Part shown: piece after piece, positions 8,907-17,789 of the stretch
Layout of the letters: the number at the start of each line of letters is the position of its first letter
Numbering within the stretch: the stretch's first letter is position 1
Source: DATBLY01 sp963705545
GTDB taxonomy: Bacteria > Actinomycetota > UBA4738 > HRBIN12
NCBI GenBank assembly: GCA_963705545.1
Contig: CAVPJX010000004.1
Location: forward strand, 248,001-312,000
Reading direction: 5' to 3'
Length of the DNA: 64,000 nt
Position numbers and translations under genes: made by a program
The notes under the pieces: generated by a model
The model's input: the letters and a program-made list of their open reading frames with translations, nothing else
The model's database searches: none
Told to the model about the DNA's origin: nothing

Positions 8907-9392
8907 TCAGTCGTCGGTCGCCGGCTCGCCGCTCGGCGCGACGTCATCGGTGAGCGACTTCACGAACCACGCGCCGTAGTCGCTCCACCGCTCGCGCCGG
9001 TAGAAGGCGAGGGTCCGCGCCCGCCATGCCGCGGTCACCAGCGACATGCGGAAGCACCCGCGCTTGCGGGCGAGCTCCTCGGCCCGGTCGAGCAACACCC
9101 GCCCGACGCCGGAGCCGCGCGCGCCCTGCGTGACCACGAGATCGTTCACGCGCGCCTGCGGCCGGTGATCGCCGAGGCGCTGGTGATACTCCATGTCCAC
9201 GACCCCGACGACCCCGCCATCCGCCTCGGCGACGAGCGTCACGCTGTCGAGTCGGCGCAGGTGCCCCGCGAACTGCAGGCGGTGCGTGGCGTCCTCTGCG
9301 GTGCCCTCGGCGACGCCCCGGCCGAGCTCCACCAGGAGGCCTGCTACCGCCGCCCAATCGTCGGCGCGCGCCGGCCGGACCGACACCGTCAT
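8907..9392 (-). CDS. GNAT-family N-acetyltransferase
   Basis: 161 residues. The start SVRPARADDWAAVAGLLVEL and the acetyl-CoA loop in VVTQGARGSGVGRVLLDRA (a Q/RxxGxG/A-type motif) identify a single GNAT domain, followed by the typical AFYRRERWSDYG end. The substrate is unknown. The ATG at 9392 overlaps the stop of the upstream mazG-like gene (ATGA), so the two are co-translated. The longer frame upstream is a shadow of that gene. GNAT genes are frequently paired with many unrelated partners, so the link to MazG does not define the substrate. Confidence 0.9.
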   Translation of the reverse strand: MTVSVRPARADDWAAVAGLLVELGRGVAEGTAEDATHRLQFAGHLRRLDSVTLVAEADGGVVGVVDMEYHQRLGDHRPQARVNDLVVTQGARGSGVGRVLLDRAEELARKRGCFRMSLVTAAWRARTLAFYRRERWSDYGAWFVKSLTDDVAPSGEPATDD

Positions 9393-9676
9393 CGCGGCGC
9401 GCAGCGGCACGGCCGGCCCCCGCACCTCGGGCATCCGTCGCGGTAGCGGTCCGCCGCCTCCGCGAGCTCGACACCCTCGAGGTTCGCGAGCGACGAGAGC
9501 CAGGCCAGCACGTCGCCGAACTCGTGGATGAGGTTGACACGGTCGTCGTTCCGCATCGCACGGGCCAGCTCGCCGATCTCCTCGACCAGCCATCGGAACG
9601 TGGCGTCGCGACCGCGCGCCGCGTCGCGCTCCAGGTAGGTGTCGCGCATCGCGCGCTGGAAGTCATCGATCTCCAT
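9389..9676 (-). CDS. MazG-like nucleotide pyrophosphohydrolase domain protein
   Basis: 95 residues. The all-alpha MazG fold is indicated by FRWLVEEIGELARAM (EExxE-type metal site) and LIHEFGDVLAWLSSLA (ExxD). Such enzymes hydrolyse nucleoside triphosphates to monophosphate and pyrophosphate, often to clean up non-canonical nucleotides. The C-terminal tail CPRCGGRPCRC carries four cysteines, a small zinc-ribbon-like addition not usual for minimal MazG proteins. TAGACT lies 9 bases upstream of the ATG, so the transcript would be nearly leaderless. It is the first gene of a two-gene unit with the GNAT gene. Confidence 0.85.
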   Translation of the reverse strand: MEIDDFQRAMRDTYLERDAARGRDATFRWLVEEIGELARAMRNDDRVNLIHEFGDVLAWLSSLANLEGVELAEAADRYRDGCPRCGGRPCRCAPR

Positions 9677-9741
9677 CAGGCGGCGAGTCTAGCGACGACG
9701 TCGATCCCGCTCCGGCTGTGCCGGATGCGAGCGGCCGACGA

Positions 9742-11019
9742 TCACCGCATCGAGGACGCGCCGGCCGCCTGGCGGGCCCGCTTCTTCGCGTACATCCGCT
9801 CGTCGGCGACGGCCATCAGCTGGTCGAGGGACCGCGGGTCCTCGGGGTCGAACCGCGAGACCCCCGCGGACATCGAGAGCAGGAACGGCCGATCCGGGTC
9901 GCGGTTCGAGTGGTCCATCGATGCCTGGAGCCGACCAGCGGCGCCTTCGATCGCGGCGTCGGACTCCGCCGCGAACAGGATGCAGAACTCGTCGCCGCCC
10001 ATCCGCGCGATCAGGTCGGACGCTCGGAACGTCGTCCGCAGCACGTAGGCGGTCTCGGCGATCAGCCAATCGCCGGTCGCATGTCCGAGGGTGTCGTTCA
10101 CCTGCTTCAGTTCGTCGACGTCGACGAACATCAGCGCGAGCGGTTGGTGGTTGCGTTTGGCGACCTCGAGGCGGTGCTCGGCCATCGGGACGAAGCCGCG
10201 CCGGTTCGGGAGCCGGGTGAGCGGATCGAGGGTCGCCTGACGCTGCAGCTCTCCCTGCAGCTCGACCACCCGGGTCCCGCCCTCGATCAGCGCGCTCTCC
10301 AGGCGTCCGAGCTCGTCGTCACGGGGCGCGGAGGCGAACATCGGCAAGCCGTTCTGCATGCGGTCGGCGTTCGCTTCCATCGCGCCGATCCGCGCCCCGA
10401 TCCGTCGGGCGAGGAGCACGATCAGGGCGAGCGAGATGAGGACGGCGATCGGCGTGCCGCCGACCGCGATCATGAACGAGAGGTGGCGCATCGTGTCCAG
10501 GTCCCGCCGCCGTTCCGTGAGCAGCTGGTCGGCGCGGTCCTGCATCTCGCCGAGGAGGACCCGGACGTCATCCATGGCCTGGCGACCCAGCTCGAGCTGC
10601 TCCGACAACTGCTGCTGATCGGTCCGCTCCGTCACGGGAACGAACGGTCGCAGGCCCGACAGGAGGTGGATCCGCTCGTAGGCGAGCGGTCGGAGCCGCG
10701 CGATCCGGCCGAACTGGGAGCTGTCCGGTCCCGTGAGCGACTCGAGGGTGTCGAGGTCGCTCCCGATCCGGCCAACCCCCACGTCGTACGGGTCCAGGAA
10801 GCTGTCGTCGCCGGTCAGCAGGTACCCGCGCATCCCCGTCTCCGCGTCGATGAGGTCGTTCAAGATCGCCTGCACGGCATCCCGGATGAGGTACGCCTCC
10901 CGCTCCGCGTCGAGCGTCGCGTTCGTGCGTTGTCGGGACAGCACGAGGAGGGTCGTCGATGCGACGAGCACGACGACGGGCACGATCAGGACCGCCAGGA
11001 ACTTGTTCCGAAGGCTCAC
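9742..11019 (-). CDS. Membrane diguanylate cyclase with CHASE3-like sensor
   Basis: 425 residues. The order is a membrane segment (FLAVLIVPVVVLVASTTLLVL), a CHASE3-like outer helical domain (about 40-190, with the DAETGMRGYLLTGDDSFLDPY signature), a second membrane segment (ALIVLLARRIG region), a HAMP-like stretch and a GGDEF domain with intact active site (RMGGDEFCILF). It should make cyclic di-GMP from two GTP. The GTG at 11019 is chosen because AGGAGG stands 4 bases before it; the longer frame would run through the divergent promoter. No PilZ or EAL gene lies in the window. Divergent from the TetR-type operon. Confidence 0.92.
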   Translation of the reverse strand: MSLRNKFLAVLIVPVVVLVASTTLLVLSRQRTNATLDAEREAYLIRDAVQAILNDLIDAETGMRGYLLTGDDSFLDPYDVGVGRIGSDLDTLESLTGPDSSQFGRIARLRPLAYERIHLLSGLRPFVPVTERTDQQQLSEQLELGRQAMDDVRVLLGEMQDRADQLLTERRRDLDTMRHLSFMIAVGGTPIAVLISLALIVLLARRIGARIGAMEANADRMQNGLPMFASAPRDDELGRLESALIEGGTRVVELQGELQRQATLDPLTRLPNRRGFVPMAEHRLEVAKRNHQPLALMFVDVDELKQVNDTLGHATGDWLIAETAYVLRTTFRASDLIARMGGDEFCILFAAESDAAIEGAAGRLQASMDHSNRDPDRPFLLSMSAGVSRFDPEDPRSLDQLMAVADERMYAKKRARQAAGASSMR

Positions 11020-11080
11020 CGATCCTCCTGCTCCGACGGTTACAGGCATCGGAAGCGCGACGCGGCCCCTTGACCCGGGG

Positions 11081-11109
11081 TTGTCTACCGGTCGGTAGAT
11101 GACGATAAT
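11081..11109 (+). promoter_or_regulatory. Promoter with embedded TetR-type operator
   Basis: TTGTCT (11081-11086) and GATAAT (11104-11109) are separated by 17 bases, a strong sigma-70 layout for this genome. Between and overlapping them is a perfect inverted repeat, TCTACCG-GT-CGGTAGA (11084-11099), typical of TetR operators. GATAAT ends 7 bases before the ATG at 11117, so the mRNA is predicted leaderless. A repressor bound here would block RNA polymerase directly; the obvious candidate is the TetR encoded at the end of the operon. Confidence 0.75.
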
Positions 11110-11116
11110 CTGCCGC

Positions 11117-13410
11117 ATGGTAGAGACGGGTCCCCGGACCGAGGGATCGATCGTCGATCGGCTCGCCGGCTCGCGCGTCCTGCTGACCGGCGTCACCGGG
11201 TTCCTCGGCCAGGTCGTGTTCGAACGGCTGCTCCGGGACTTCCCCGACACCCGGATCGTCCTGCTGGTGCGATCGCAGACCGGTTCGCCCTCGCTCGAGC
11301 GCGTCCGCTACCTGTTCCGCAAGCCGTCGTTCGACGAGCTCCGCGCGAGCGTCGGCGACGGCGGACTGTCGGCGATGCTCGACGAACGGGTGGAGGTGAT
11401 CGACGGCGACTTCTCGCGCGGGGTGCCCACGCTCCCGGGCGACCTGGACGTCGCGATCCACTCGGCCGCGACCGTCTCCTTCGACCCGCCGATCGACGAA
11501 GGCTTCCAGACGAACCTGCTCGGCGCCGTGAACCTCTACCGCGGCGTGATCGATGCCGGCGCGCGTCCGAACCTCGTCCACGTCTCCACCGCCTACGTCG
11601 CGGGCGTGACGAAGGGGGTCGTGCCCGAGGCGACGCTCGATCACCGGGTCGATTGGAGGACCGAGGCGGAGCTCGCGATGCGCGCCCGGGCCGACGTCGA
11701 GGCGCAGTCGCGCAGGCCCGAGATGCTCGGCGCCTTCATGGAGCGGGCGCGCAAGGAGCACTCGCGCGCCGGGCCGATGACCGTCGCCGAGGACGCCGAG
11801 CAGCGCCGGAAGGACTGGGTGAGCACCCGGTTGACGGAGTACGGACGCGCCCGCGCTCGCTCGCTCGGTTGGCCCGACGTGTACACGTTCACGAAGGCGA
11901 TGGGCGAGCGCGCCGTCGAGGAGCTCGCCGAGGCGGAGGGACTGTCGCTCTCGATCGTGCGGCCCTCGATCATCGAGAGCGCCCTGCTCCACCCGGCTCC
12001 GGGCTGGATCGACGGCTTCAAGATGGCCGACCCGATCATCCGGGCCTACGGCCTCGGGCAGATCCCGGAGTTCCCCGGCATCCCGGAGGGGATCGTCGAC
12101 ATCATCCCGGTCGATATGGTCGTGAACGCGATCCTGGCGGTCGCGGCCACGCCGCCGGACCCGGGCCGAGCCCGGCACTTCCACGTCAGCTCCGGGTCCC
12201 GGAACCCGTTGCAGTTCCATCAGCTGTACGCGATCACGCGCGAGTACTTCGAGGCGCACCCGTTGCCCGAGCGCGGCCGCGGGGAGCACAAGGTCCCGGA
12301 GTGGACGTTCCCCGGGACGCTCACGGTCGAGCGGATGATCCGCCGGGCCGAACGGCTGACGGACGTGGCCGAGAAGGTCGTGACGCACCTGCCGAAGTCC
12401 AAGGCGATGCGTGACGCGGTGGCGCGCGTGGACCGGGACAAGGCGCGCGTCGACTTCGTGAAGCGCTACTCGGACCTGTACGGCGCCTACACCGAGGCCG
12501 AGGTGATCTACACCGACGACCGGATGCTCGAGCTGTTCGAGTCGCTCTCGGTCGAGGACCGAGCGCGGTTCCCGTTCGACTCGGCGATGGTCGACTGGAA
12601 GTACTACCTGCAGGACGTCCATTGCCCGGCGGTGACGCAGAGCCTGCGGGAGCTCTCGCGGCGGGGGCGTGAGAAGCCGAGCGTGCAGATCCGCGAGCAG
12701 GAGGAGCCGGTCGTCGCGGTATTCGACATGGAGGGCACGATCATCACCTCGAACGTGGTCGAGTCCTACGTCTGGTCGCGGATGGGAGACCTGCCACCCG
12801 ACGGAGTGGCCCTCCGAGCTCGTGAGCGTCTTCGGGCGGATCCCGCGGTACCTGCAGATCGACCGGCGCGACCGCGGGGAGTTCCTGCGGACGTTCTTCC
12901 GCCGGTACGAGGGCGCGAGCGTCGCAGGGGATCGAGCGTCTGATCGATCATCACGTCGGCGAGTTCATGCTCCAGAAGGCGAGCGCCGCCGCGATCCGGC
13001 GGATCCGTGAGCACCGGGCCGCGGGGCACCGCACGGTGCTGATCACCGCCGCGGCCGAGATCTTCGTCCGGCCGCTCGCGCCGCTCTTCGACCTGGTGAT
13101 CGGATGCGAGCTGGAGGAGCGGGACGGCCGCTACACCGGGTTCATGTCGACGCCGCCCCTCGTCGGCGAGGCCCGCGCAGCCTGGTTGCGCCGCTACGCG
13201 GAGCAGGAGGGCGTCGACCTGAAGGGGTCCTACGGCTATGCCGACTCCTACTCCGACCTGCCGCTGCTCCGCGCCGTGGGCAATCCCGTGGCCGTCTCGC
13301 CGGACTCCGCGCTGTACCGCCACGCGCGGCGCCGACGGTGGCCGATCGAGGAGTGGGAGATGTCGAAGGGCATGCCCCGCGTCCGCTTCCCGAAGGCGGC
13401 GGTGCGCTGA
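11117..13410 (+). CDS. Fatty acyl-CoA reductase fused to HAD-IB phosphatase-like domain (frame broken twice)
   Basis: The N-terminal part (about residues 1-500) is a fatty acyl-CoA reductase: NAD(P)H motif VLLTGVTGFLGQVV, HSAATVSFDPP, active-site YTFTK and PSIIESALLHPAPGWIDG. The C-terminal part is a HAD-IB domain: VFDMEGTIITSNVVESY (DxE in place of the usual DxD), LITAAAE and ADSYSDLPLL. The HAD part is read in three frames. One surplus G at 12803-12804 and one in GGGG at 12927-12930 restore a continuous protein (GDLPPDEWPSEL and VAGIERLIDHH). Either these are sequence errors or the HAD domain is dead. First gene of the operon; reduction of acyl-CoA to aldehyde or alcohol is the family activity, the HAD substrate is unknown. 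Confidence 0.85.
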
Positions 13411-14618
13411 TGGCGCTGTCGCTCGAGCTGTTCCGATCGGCGCCGCGGTACCTGACCGCGCGTGCGGTCGGGTCGAAGGTCCCGGGGCTCGTCGCGGGGC
13501 CGCTCGCGCCCATCCGTCTCGCGAACCTCCGCGACCCCGTGCCGCCGCGCGAGGGGTGGGCCCGCGTGAAGCCGCTCCTGTCCGGGATCTGCGGCTCGGA
13601 CCTCGCGACGCTCGCCGGGCGGTCGTCCTTCTACTTCTCGCCCCTCGTCTCCATGCCGTTCGTGCCGGGGCACGAGGTGGTCGGCGAGCTCCTCGACGCC
13701 GTCGACGGGTTCCGCACGGGTCAGCGCGTCGTGCTCTCGTCGGTGCTGGCCTGCGCCGCCCGCGGTGAGGTTCCTCCCTGCGCGAACTGCGCCGCGGGCG
13801 ATGTGGGGCGGTGCGACCGCGTGACGGTCGGCGAGCTGAGGGCGGGGCTGCAGACCGGCTACTGCGCCGACGTGACCGGCGGATGGAGCCGGATGATGCT
13901 CGCCCACCGTTCCCAGCTGGTCGCGGTGCCGGACGCGATCGACGATCGCTCCGCCGTCTTGATCGAGCCGCTCGCCTGCGCGATCCATGCCGCCCTGCGC
14001 GCGAACATCCAGCCGGGATCGTCGGTGTTCGTCGTCGGCGCCGGGACCGTCGGGATCCTCACGCTGATCGCGGTCAAGATGCTGACCGAGGCCGCCCACG
14101 TGACGGTGGCGGCCAAGCACACGCGTCAGCGCGCCGCCGCGAAGCTGGCCGGTGCCGACGTCGTGATCCCGCCCGAGCACGCCGTGAAGGCGGTGCGGCG
14201 GTCGGCGCACGCGGTCAAGCTCTCGCCCGAGCGCGGCCCGGACTTCCTGCTCGGCGGCGTGGACGTGGCGATCGAGTGCACCGGTTCGAAGAGCGCCCTC
14301 GACCTCGCCCTGCGGACCACGCGCGCGGGCGGCCGGGTCGTCGTCTCCGGCATCCCGGGGCCCGGCGCCGACCTGACGCCGCTGTGGTTCCGCGAGCTCG
14401 AGCTCGCCGGCGCCTACACCGGCGGCACCGAGCGGATCGAGGGCGCCGAGCGGCGTACGTTCGACCTGGCGGTCGACCTGGCGGCGGGCCTGCCGATCCT
14501 GGAGCAGTTGGTGGGGGCGACCTACCCGCTGGACCGCTGGCGCGAGGCGCTCGACCACGCGATGGGCGCCGGCCGGCTGGGGACGTTCAAGGTGGCGTTC
14601 GCGCCACAGGAGAGCTGA
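13410..14618 (+). CDS. Zinc-dependent medium-chain alcohol dehydrogenase
   Basis: 402 residues, MDR superfamily. Catalytic zinc ligands are seen in GICGSDLATL and PGHEVVGE, structural zinc cysteines in PPCANCAAGDVGRCDR, and the NAD(P) loop in VFVVGAGTVGILT. An unusual insert (AVKAVRRSAHAVKLSPERGP) lies after the Rossmann core. The ATG overlaps the previous stop by one base (TGATG), so translation is coupled to the acyl-CoA reductase. It may oxidise or reduce an alcohol or aldehyde made by that enzyme, for example a fatty alcohol or a hydroxylated lipid intermediate; this is inferred from context only. Confidence 0.9.
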   Translation: MALSLELFRSAPRYLTARAVGSKVPGLVAGPLAPIRLANLRDPVPPREGWARVKPLLSGICGSDLATLAGRSSFYFSPLVSMPFVPGHEVVGELLDAVDGFRTGQRVVLSSVLACAARGEVPPCANCAAGDVGRCDRVTVGELRAGLQTGYCADVTGGWSRMMLAHRSQLVAVPDAIDDRSAVLIEPLACAIHAALRANIQPGSSVFVVGAGTVGILTLIAVKMLTEAAHVTVAAKHTRQRAAAKLAGADVVIPPEHAVKAVRRSAHAVKLSPERGPDFLLGGVDVAIECTGSKSALDLALRTTRAGGRVVVSGIPGPGADLTPLWFRELELAGAYTGGTERIEGAERRTFDLAVDLAAGLPILEQLVGATYPLDRWREALDHAMGAGRLGTFKVAFAPQES

Positions 14619-14634
14619 AGGAGCGAGACGACCG

Positions 14635-16222
14635 ATGCCGAGGCCCGGATTCGTGTTGGAGGTCGACGAACGGACCCCGCCCCTGTTGGTGAACGAGGGC
14701 GAGGGATACCGGATGCAGCGGTTCCCGCTGGGATCCCGCGTGGTCTATCCGCCCGACGCGCTCCCGGGGATCCGCGACCTGAACGCCGCGATCCGACAGG
14801 CCCTGCTGCATCCGATCGACACGGAGCCACTCCCGGAGCTCCTGGTACGCGGGCATGAAGCTCACGATCGCGATCGACGACATCTCGGTCCCGCTGCCGC
14901 CGATGCGGACGCCCGACATCCGTCAGCGGATCATCGAGCACGTCGTCGAGCTGGCCGCGCGCGCCGGCGTCGAAGACGTGAAGCTGATCGTGGCGAACGC
15001 GCTCCACCGGAGGATGACCGCCGACGAGATCCGCCGGATGGTCGGCGAGCGGATCTTCCGGTCGTTCTGGCCGAAGGATCTGGGGAACTTCGACGCGGAG
15101 GACCGCGATACCCTCCTCGAGATCGGCAAGACCGACGAGGGCGAGATCGTCGAGATCTCGAAGCGTGCGGCCGAATCGGACCTGATCGTCTACGTCAACG
15201 TGAACCTGGTCGCGATGGACGGCGGCCACAAGTCCGTCGCGATCGGCCTCGCCGGGTACCGGTCGCTGAGGTACCACCACAACGTGCACACGATGTTGCA
15301 CTCGCGCTCCTACATGGACCCGCGTCCCGGCCACAGCGCGATCGCGGACTCGGCGACGCGCATGGGGCGCCTGCTGCGCGACAGCGGCGTGAAGATCTTC
15401 CAGATCGAGACCACGGTCAACGGCGAGACGTTCCCGTCGAACCTCGGCTTCCTGAACAAGCGTGAGTGGGAGTGGTCGAGCTTCGACCAGGGGCTGATGA
15501 TGGCCGCGAAGAAGACGAACGACCTCGCGCCGCCGCGCGTCCGCCGCGAGTTCTACCGGCGGATCCAGGCGCCGTACCGGGTGACCGGGATCAACGCCGG
15601 CGAGGTGGAGGCCGTCCACGAGCGGACCCTCACGAACCTACACCGCCAGCAGCTGGTCGAGGTCCAGGGCCAGTCCGACGTCGTCGTCTTCGGCGTGCCG
15701 TACCTGGGTCCGTACAACGTGAACTCGGTGATGAATCCGATCCTGGTTCACTGCCTGGGCCTCGGGTACCTGTTCAACATGTACCGGAACCAGCCGCTCG
15801 TGAAGCCGGGCGGCGTCGCGATCCTGTTCCACCCGGTGCCGTGGGAGTTCCACCAGATCCATCACCCGAGCTACATCGACTTCTTCGAAGAGGTGCTGCG
15901 CGACTCCACCGATCCGGCCACGATCGAGTCGAAGCACGAGGAGCGGTACGCGACCGACCCCTGGTACATCCACCTGTACCGGACGAGCCACGCGTACCAC
16001 GGGGTGCACCCGTTCTACATGTGGTACTGGGGCGCGCACGGCCGCGATCACTGCGGCGACGTGATCTTCGTCGGCGGTGATCCGAAGGCGGTGGCGCGCC
16101 TCGGGTATCGCCGCGCCGACTCGCTCCGCGACGCGCTCGAGATGGCGAAGGACACGGTCGGATCGAGCCCCTCGATCACGTATTTCCACGCGCCGCCGCT
16201 GATGATCGCCGACGTGGTCTGA
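14635..16222 (+). CDS. LarA-like (DUF2088) nickel-pincer racemase-family protein (frame broken once)
   Basis: The LarA N-terminal segment (LPGIRDLNAAIRQALLHPID) is in one frame from ATG 14635 and the rest, from KLTIAIDDISVPLPP, in the next frame from about 14855. One surplus base between about 14840 and 14852 explains the break. The joined protein is about 528 residues. It keeps the LarA-type residues: ANALHRRMT, and DGGHKSVAIGLAGYRSLRYHHN with the lysine that in LarA carries the nickel-pincer cofactor and nearby histidines. LarA racemises lactate; relatives act on other 2-hydroxy acids. The cofactor genes larB, larC and larE are not in the window. Third gene of the operon; the substrate here is likely a hydroxy acid or hydroxyacyl compound (inference). 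Confidence 0.85.
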
Positions 16223-16231
16223 GGAGCCTCG

Positions 16232-17140
16232 ATGGGGATGCGCGACGAGCTGAGGGAGATGGCCAAGGGGTTCCGTTGGGGCCATCGCCCGATGGTGCCC
16301 CGCTCCGCGGAGCCGTTCCGCGAGGAACGGGCGGACGGCGGATTCCCGACCGATTGGGCGCGGACCGAGGCGGGCACGCTCGTCCGACAGGCGATCATGA
16401 ACGGCCCGATGACCGCGATCCTGCGATCCGAGCTGTCGCTCCGCGTCTACGGCCTCGACCACCTCGACGGCGTGAAGGGTCCGGTGCTGTTCTTCTCGAA
16501 CCACTCGAGCCACCTGGACGCGACGCTGATCCTGGCGACGCTCCCGGATCGGTGGCAGCGCAAGACGGCCGTCGGGGCGGCCCGCGACTACTTCTTCGAC
16601 GTGTGGTGGCGGCAGGCGTTCACGGCGCTGGTCTACGCCGGCTTCCCGATCGATCGTGCGAAGGGTGGCCAAGGCGCGACCGACAAGGCCCGCGAGCTGG
16701 TCCGCGACGGCTGGTCGATCGTCGTGTTCCCCGAGGGCACGCGATCGGCCGACGGGCACGTCCAGCGTTTCCGCCACGGGTCGGCTCGCCTCTGCCTCGA
16801 GCTCGGCATCCCGGCGGCGCCGGTCGCGATCGTCGGCGCGTACCAGGCGATGCCGCGCGGCCGCTTCTGGCCGCTGGCGGGCCGACCGACCGTGACCGTT
16901 CGGTACGGCGCCCCGATCGTGCCGGCCGAGGGCGAGTCCCATCAGGACGTCTCGCGCCGGATGGCGCAGGCGATCGCCGAGCTCTTCGACGAGGACCGCA
17001 CCACGTGGTTCGAGTCCCTCGGGCGGGCGGAGCGCGGCGAGACCCCGTCGCTCGCCGGACCGCAGGGTCCGGACTGGCTGCGGCGGTGGGAGGGCTCGCG
17101 CCCACTCCCGCGGCGCGGCGAGCCGCCGGCCTGGGGCTGA
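16232..17140 (+). CDS. PlsC-type 1-acyl-glycerophosphate acyltransferase
   Basis: 302 residues with the acyltransferase HX4D motif (NHSSHLD, about residue 90) and the FPEGTRS motif (about 168), plus a PVAIVGAYQAMPRG substrate segment. Such enzymes transfer an acyl chain from acyl-CoA or acyl-ACP to a lysophospholipid or similar alcohol. There is no clear long membrane span, so it is probably peripheral. GAGGAG lies just before the ATG and the gap from the LarA-like gene is only 9 bases. In this operon it could acylate an alcohol or lyso-lipid made by the upstream enzymes, which argues for a complex-lipid product. Confidence 0.92.
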   Translation: MGMRDELREMAKGFRWGHRPMVPRSAEPFREERADGGFPTDWARTEAGTLVRQAIMNGPMTAILRSELSLRVYGLDHLDGVKGPVLFFSNHSSHLDATLILATLPDRWQRKTAVGAARDYFFDVWWRQAFTALVYAGFPIDRAKGGQGATDKARELVRDGWSIVVFPEGTRSADGHVQRFRHGSARLCLELGIPAAPVAIVGAYQAMPRGRFWPLAGRPTVTVRYGAPIVPAEGESHQDVSRRMAQAIAELFDEDRTTWFESLGRAERGETPSLAGPQGPDWLRRWEGSRPLPRRGEPPAWG

Positions 17141-17142
17141 CG

Positions 17143-17757
17143 ATGCCGCGGACCGGTGGCGAGGAGCGACGGGTCGCGATCATCGAACAGGCGATCCGTC
17201 GGTTCGGTCGCGACGGCTACGCCGGGGCGAGCCTCGAGCAGATCGCCTCCGCGGTCGGCGTTCGCAAGCAGACGCTCCTGTACTACTTCCCGACGAAGGA
17301 GGCGCTGCTGGAGGCGTGCCTCGCGGCCGCCGGGGAGCAACTCGCCCGGACGATCGGCAAGGCGCTCGAGGGGCGCGAGACGTACTGGGAGCGCGCCGAG
17401 GCCGTGATCCACGCGATCTTCCAGCTGGCGGAGGCCTGGCCCGAGTTCCCGATGTTCATCCGCGAGGCCGGCCGGCTGGGACCGGACGCCTTCGCCCACG
17501 TCGCGGGCGTCCTGGAGCCACTCCGTCGGCGGGCGATCGACTTCCTGCAGGTCGGGATGGACAACGGCGAGATCCGCAAGCAGGACCCCGCGCTCCTGCT
17601 GTTCACGCTCTACACCGGCGTGGTGGGCTCGCTCACCGAGGCGAGCGTGCTCAACGTCGTGGTCGGGGCCGACAAGGGCCGGGCCTCGCTGAAACGTCGT
17701 GAGCGGGAGGTGCTCGCGTTCGTCCGCGGCGCGCTCCAGCCAGCCATGGGGGAGTAG
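17143..17757 (+). CDS. TetR-family transcriptional regulator
   Basis: 204 residues. The N-terminal helix-turn-helix is clear (RRVAIIEQAIRRFGRDGYAG then LEQIASAVGVRKQTLLYYF), followed by a helical ligand-binding domain. It starts two bases after the PlsC stop and is the last gene of the run that begins at 11117. The inverted repeat TCTACCG-GT-CGGTAGA at the operon promoter is the natural binding site, giving a self-limiting operon. The inducer is probably an acyl-CoA or a pathway product, by analogy with other TetR proteins of lipid operons; this is not shown by the sequence. Confidence 0.92.
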   Translation: MPRTGGEERRVAIIEQAIRRFGRDGYAGASLEQIASAVGVRKQTLLYYFPTKEALLEACLAAAGEQLARTIGKALEGRETYWERAEAVIHAIFQLAEAWPEFPMFIREAGRLGPDAFAHVAGVLEPLRRRAIDFLQVGMDNGEIRKQDPALLLFTLYTGVVGSLTEASVLNVVVGADKGRASLKRREREVLAFVRGALQPAMGE

Positions 17758-17789
17758 TCACTCCGCGGCCGGAACGCCAGGATGGGTCC

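Noticed and set aside
10568..12622. 684-codon minus-strand frame over the acyl-CoA reductase
   Set aside because: It is an antisense shadow spanning the divergent promoter and another gene, with no recognisable domain.
12800..12935. Programmed +1 ribosomal frameshifting in the reductase-HAD gene
   Set aside because: Two shifts within 130 bases, no shared slippery codon or stop codon at the sites, and similar breaks in unrelated genes point to sequence errors.
14635..15465. Separate 276-residue gene before the LarA-like gene
   Set aside because: Only its first 70 codons resemble protein, and they are the missing LarA N-terminus; the rest is an Arg-rich shadow of the LarA frame.
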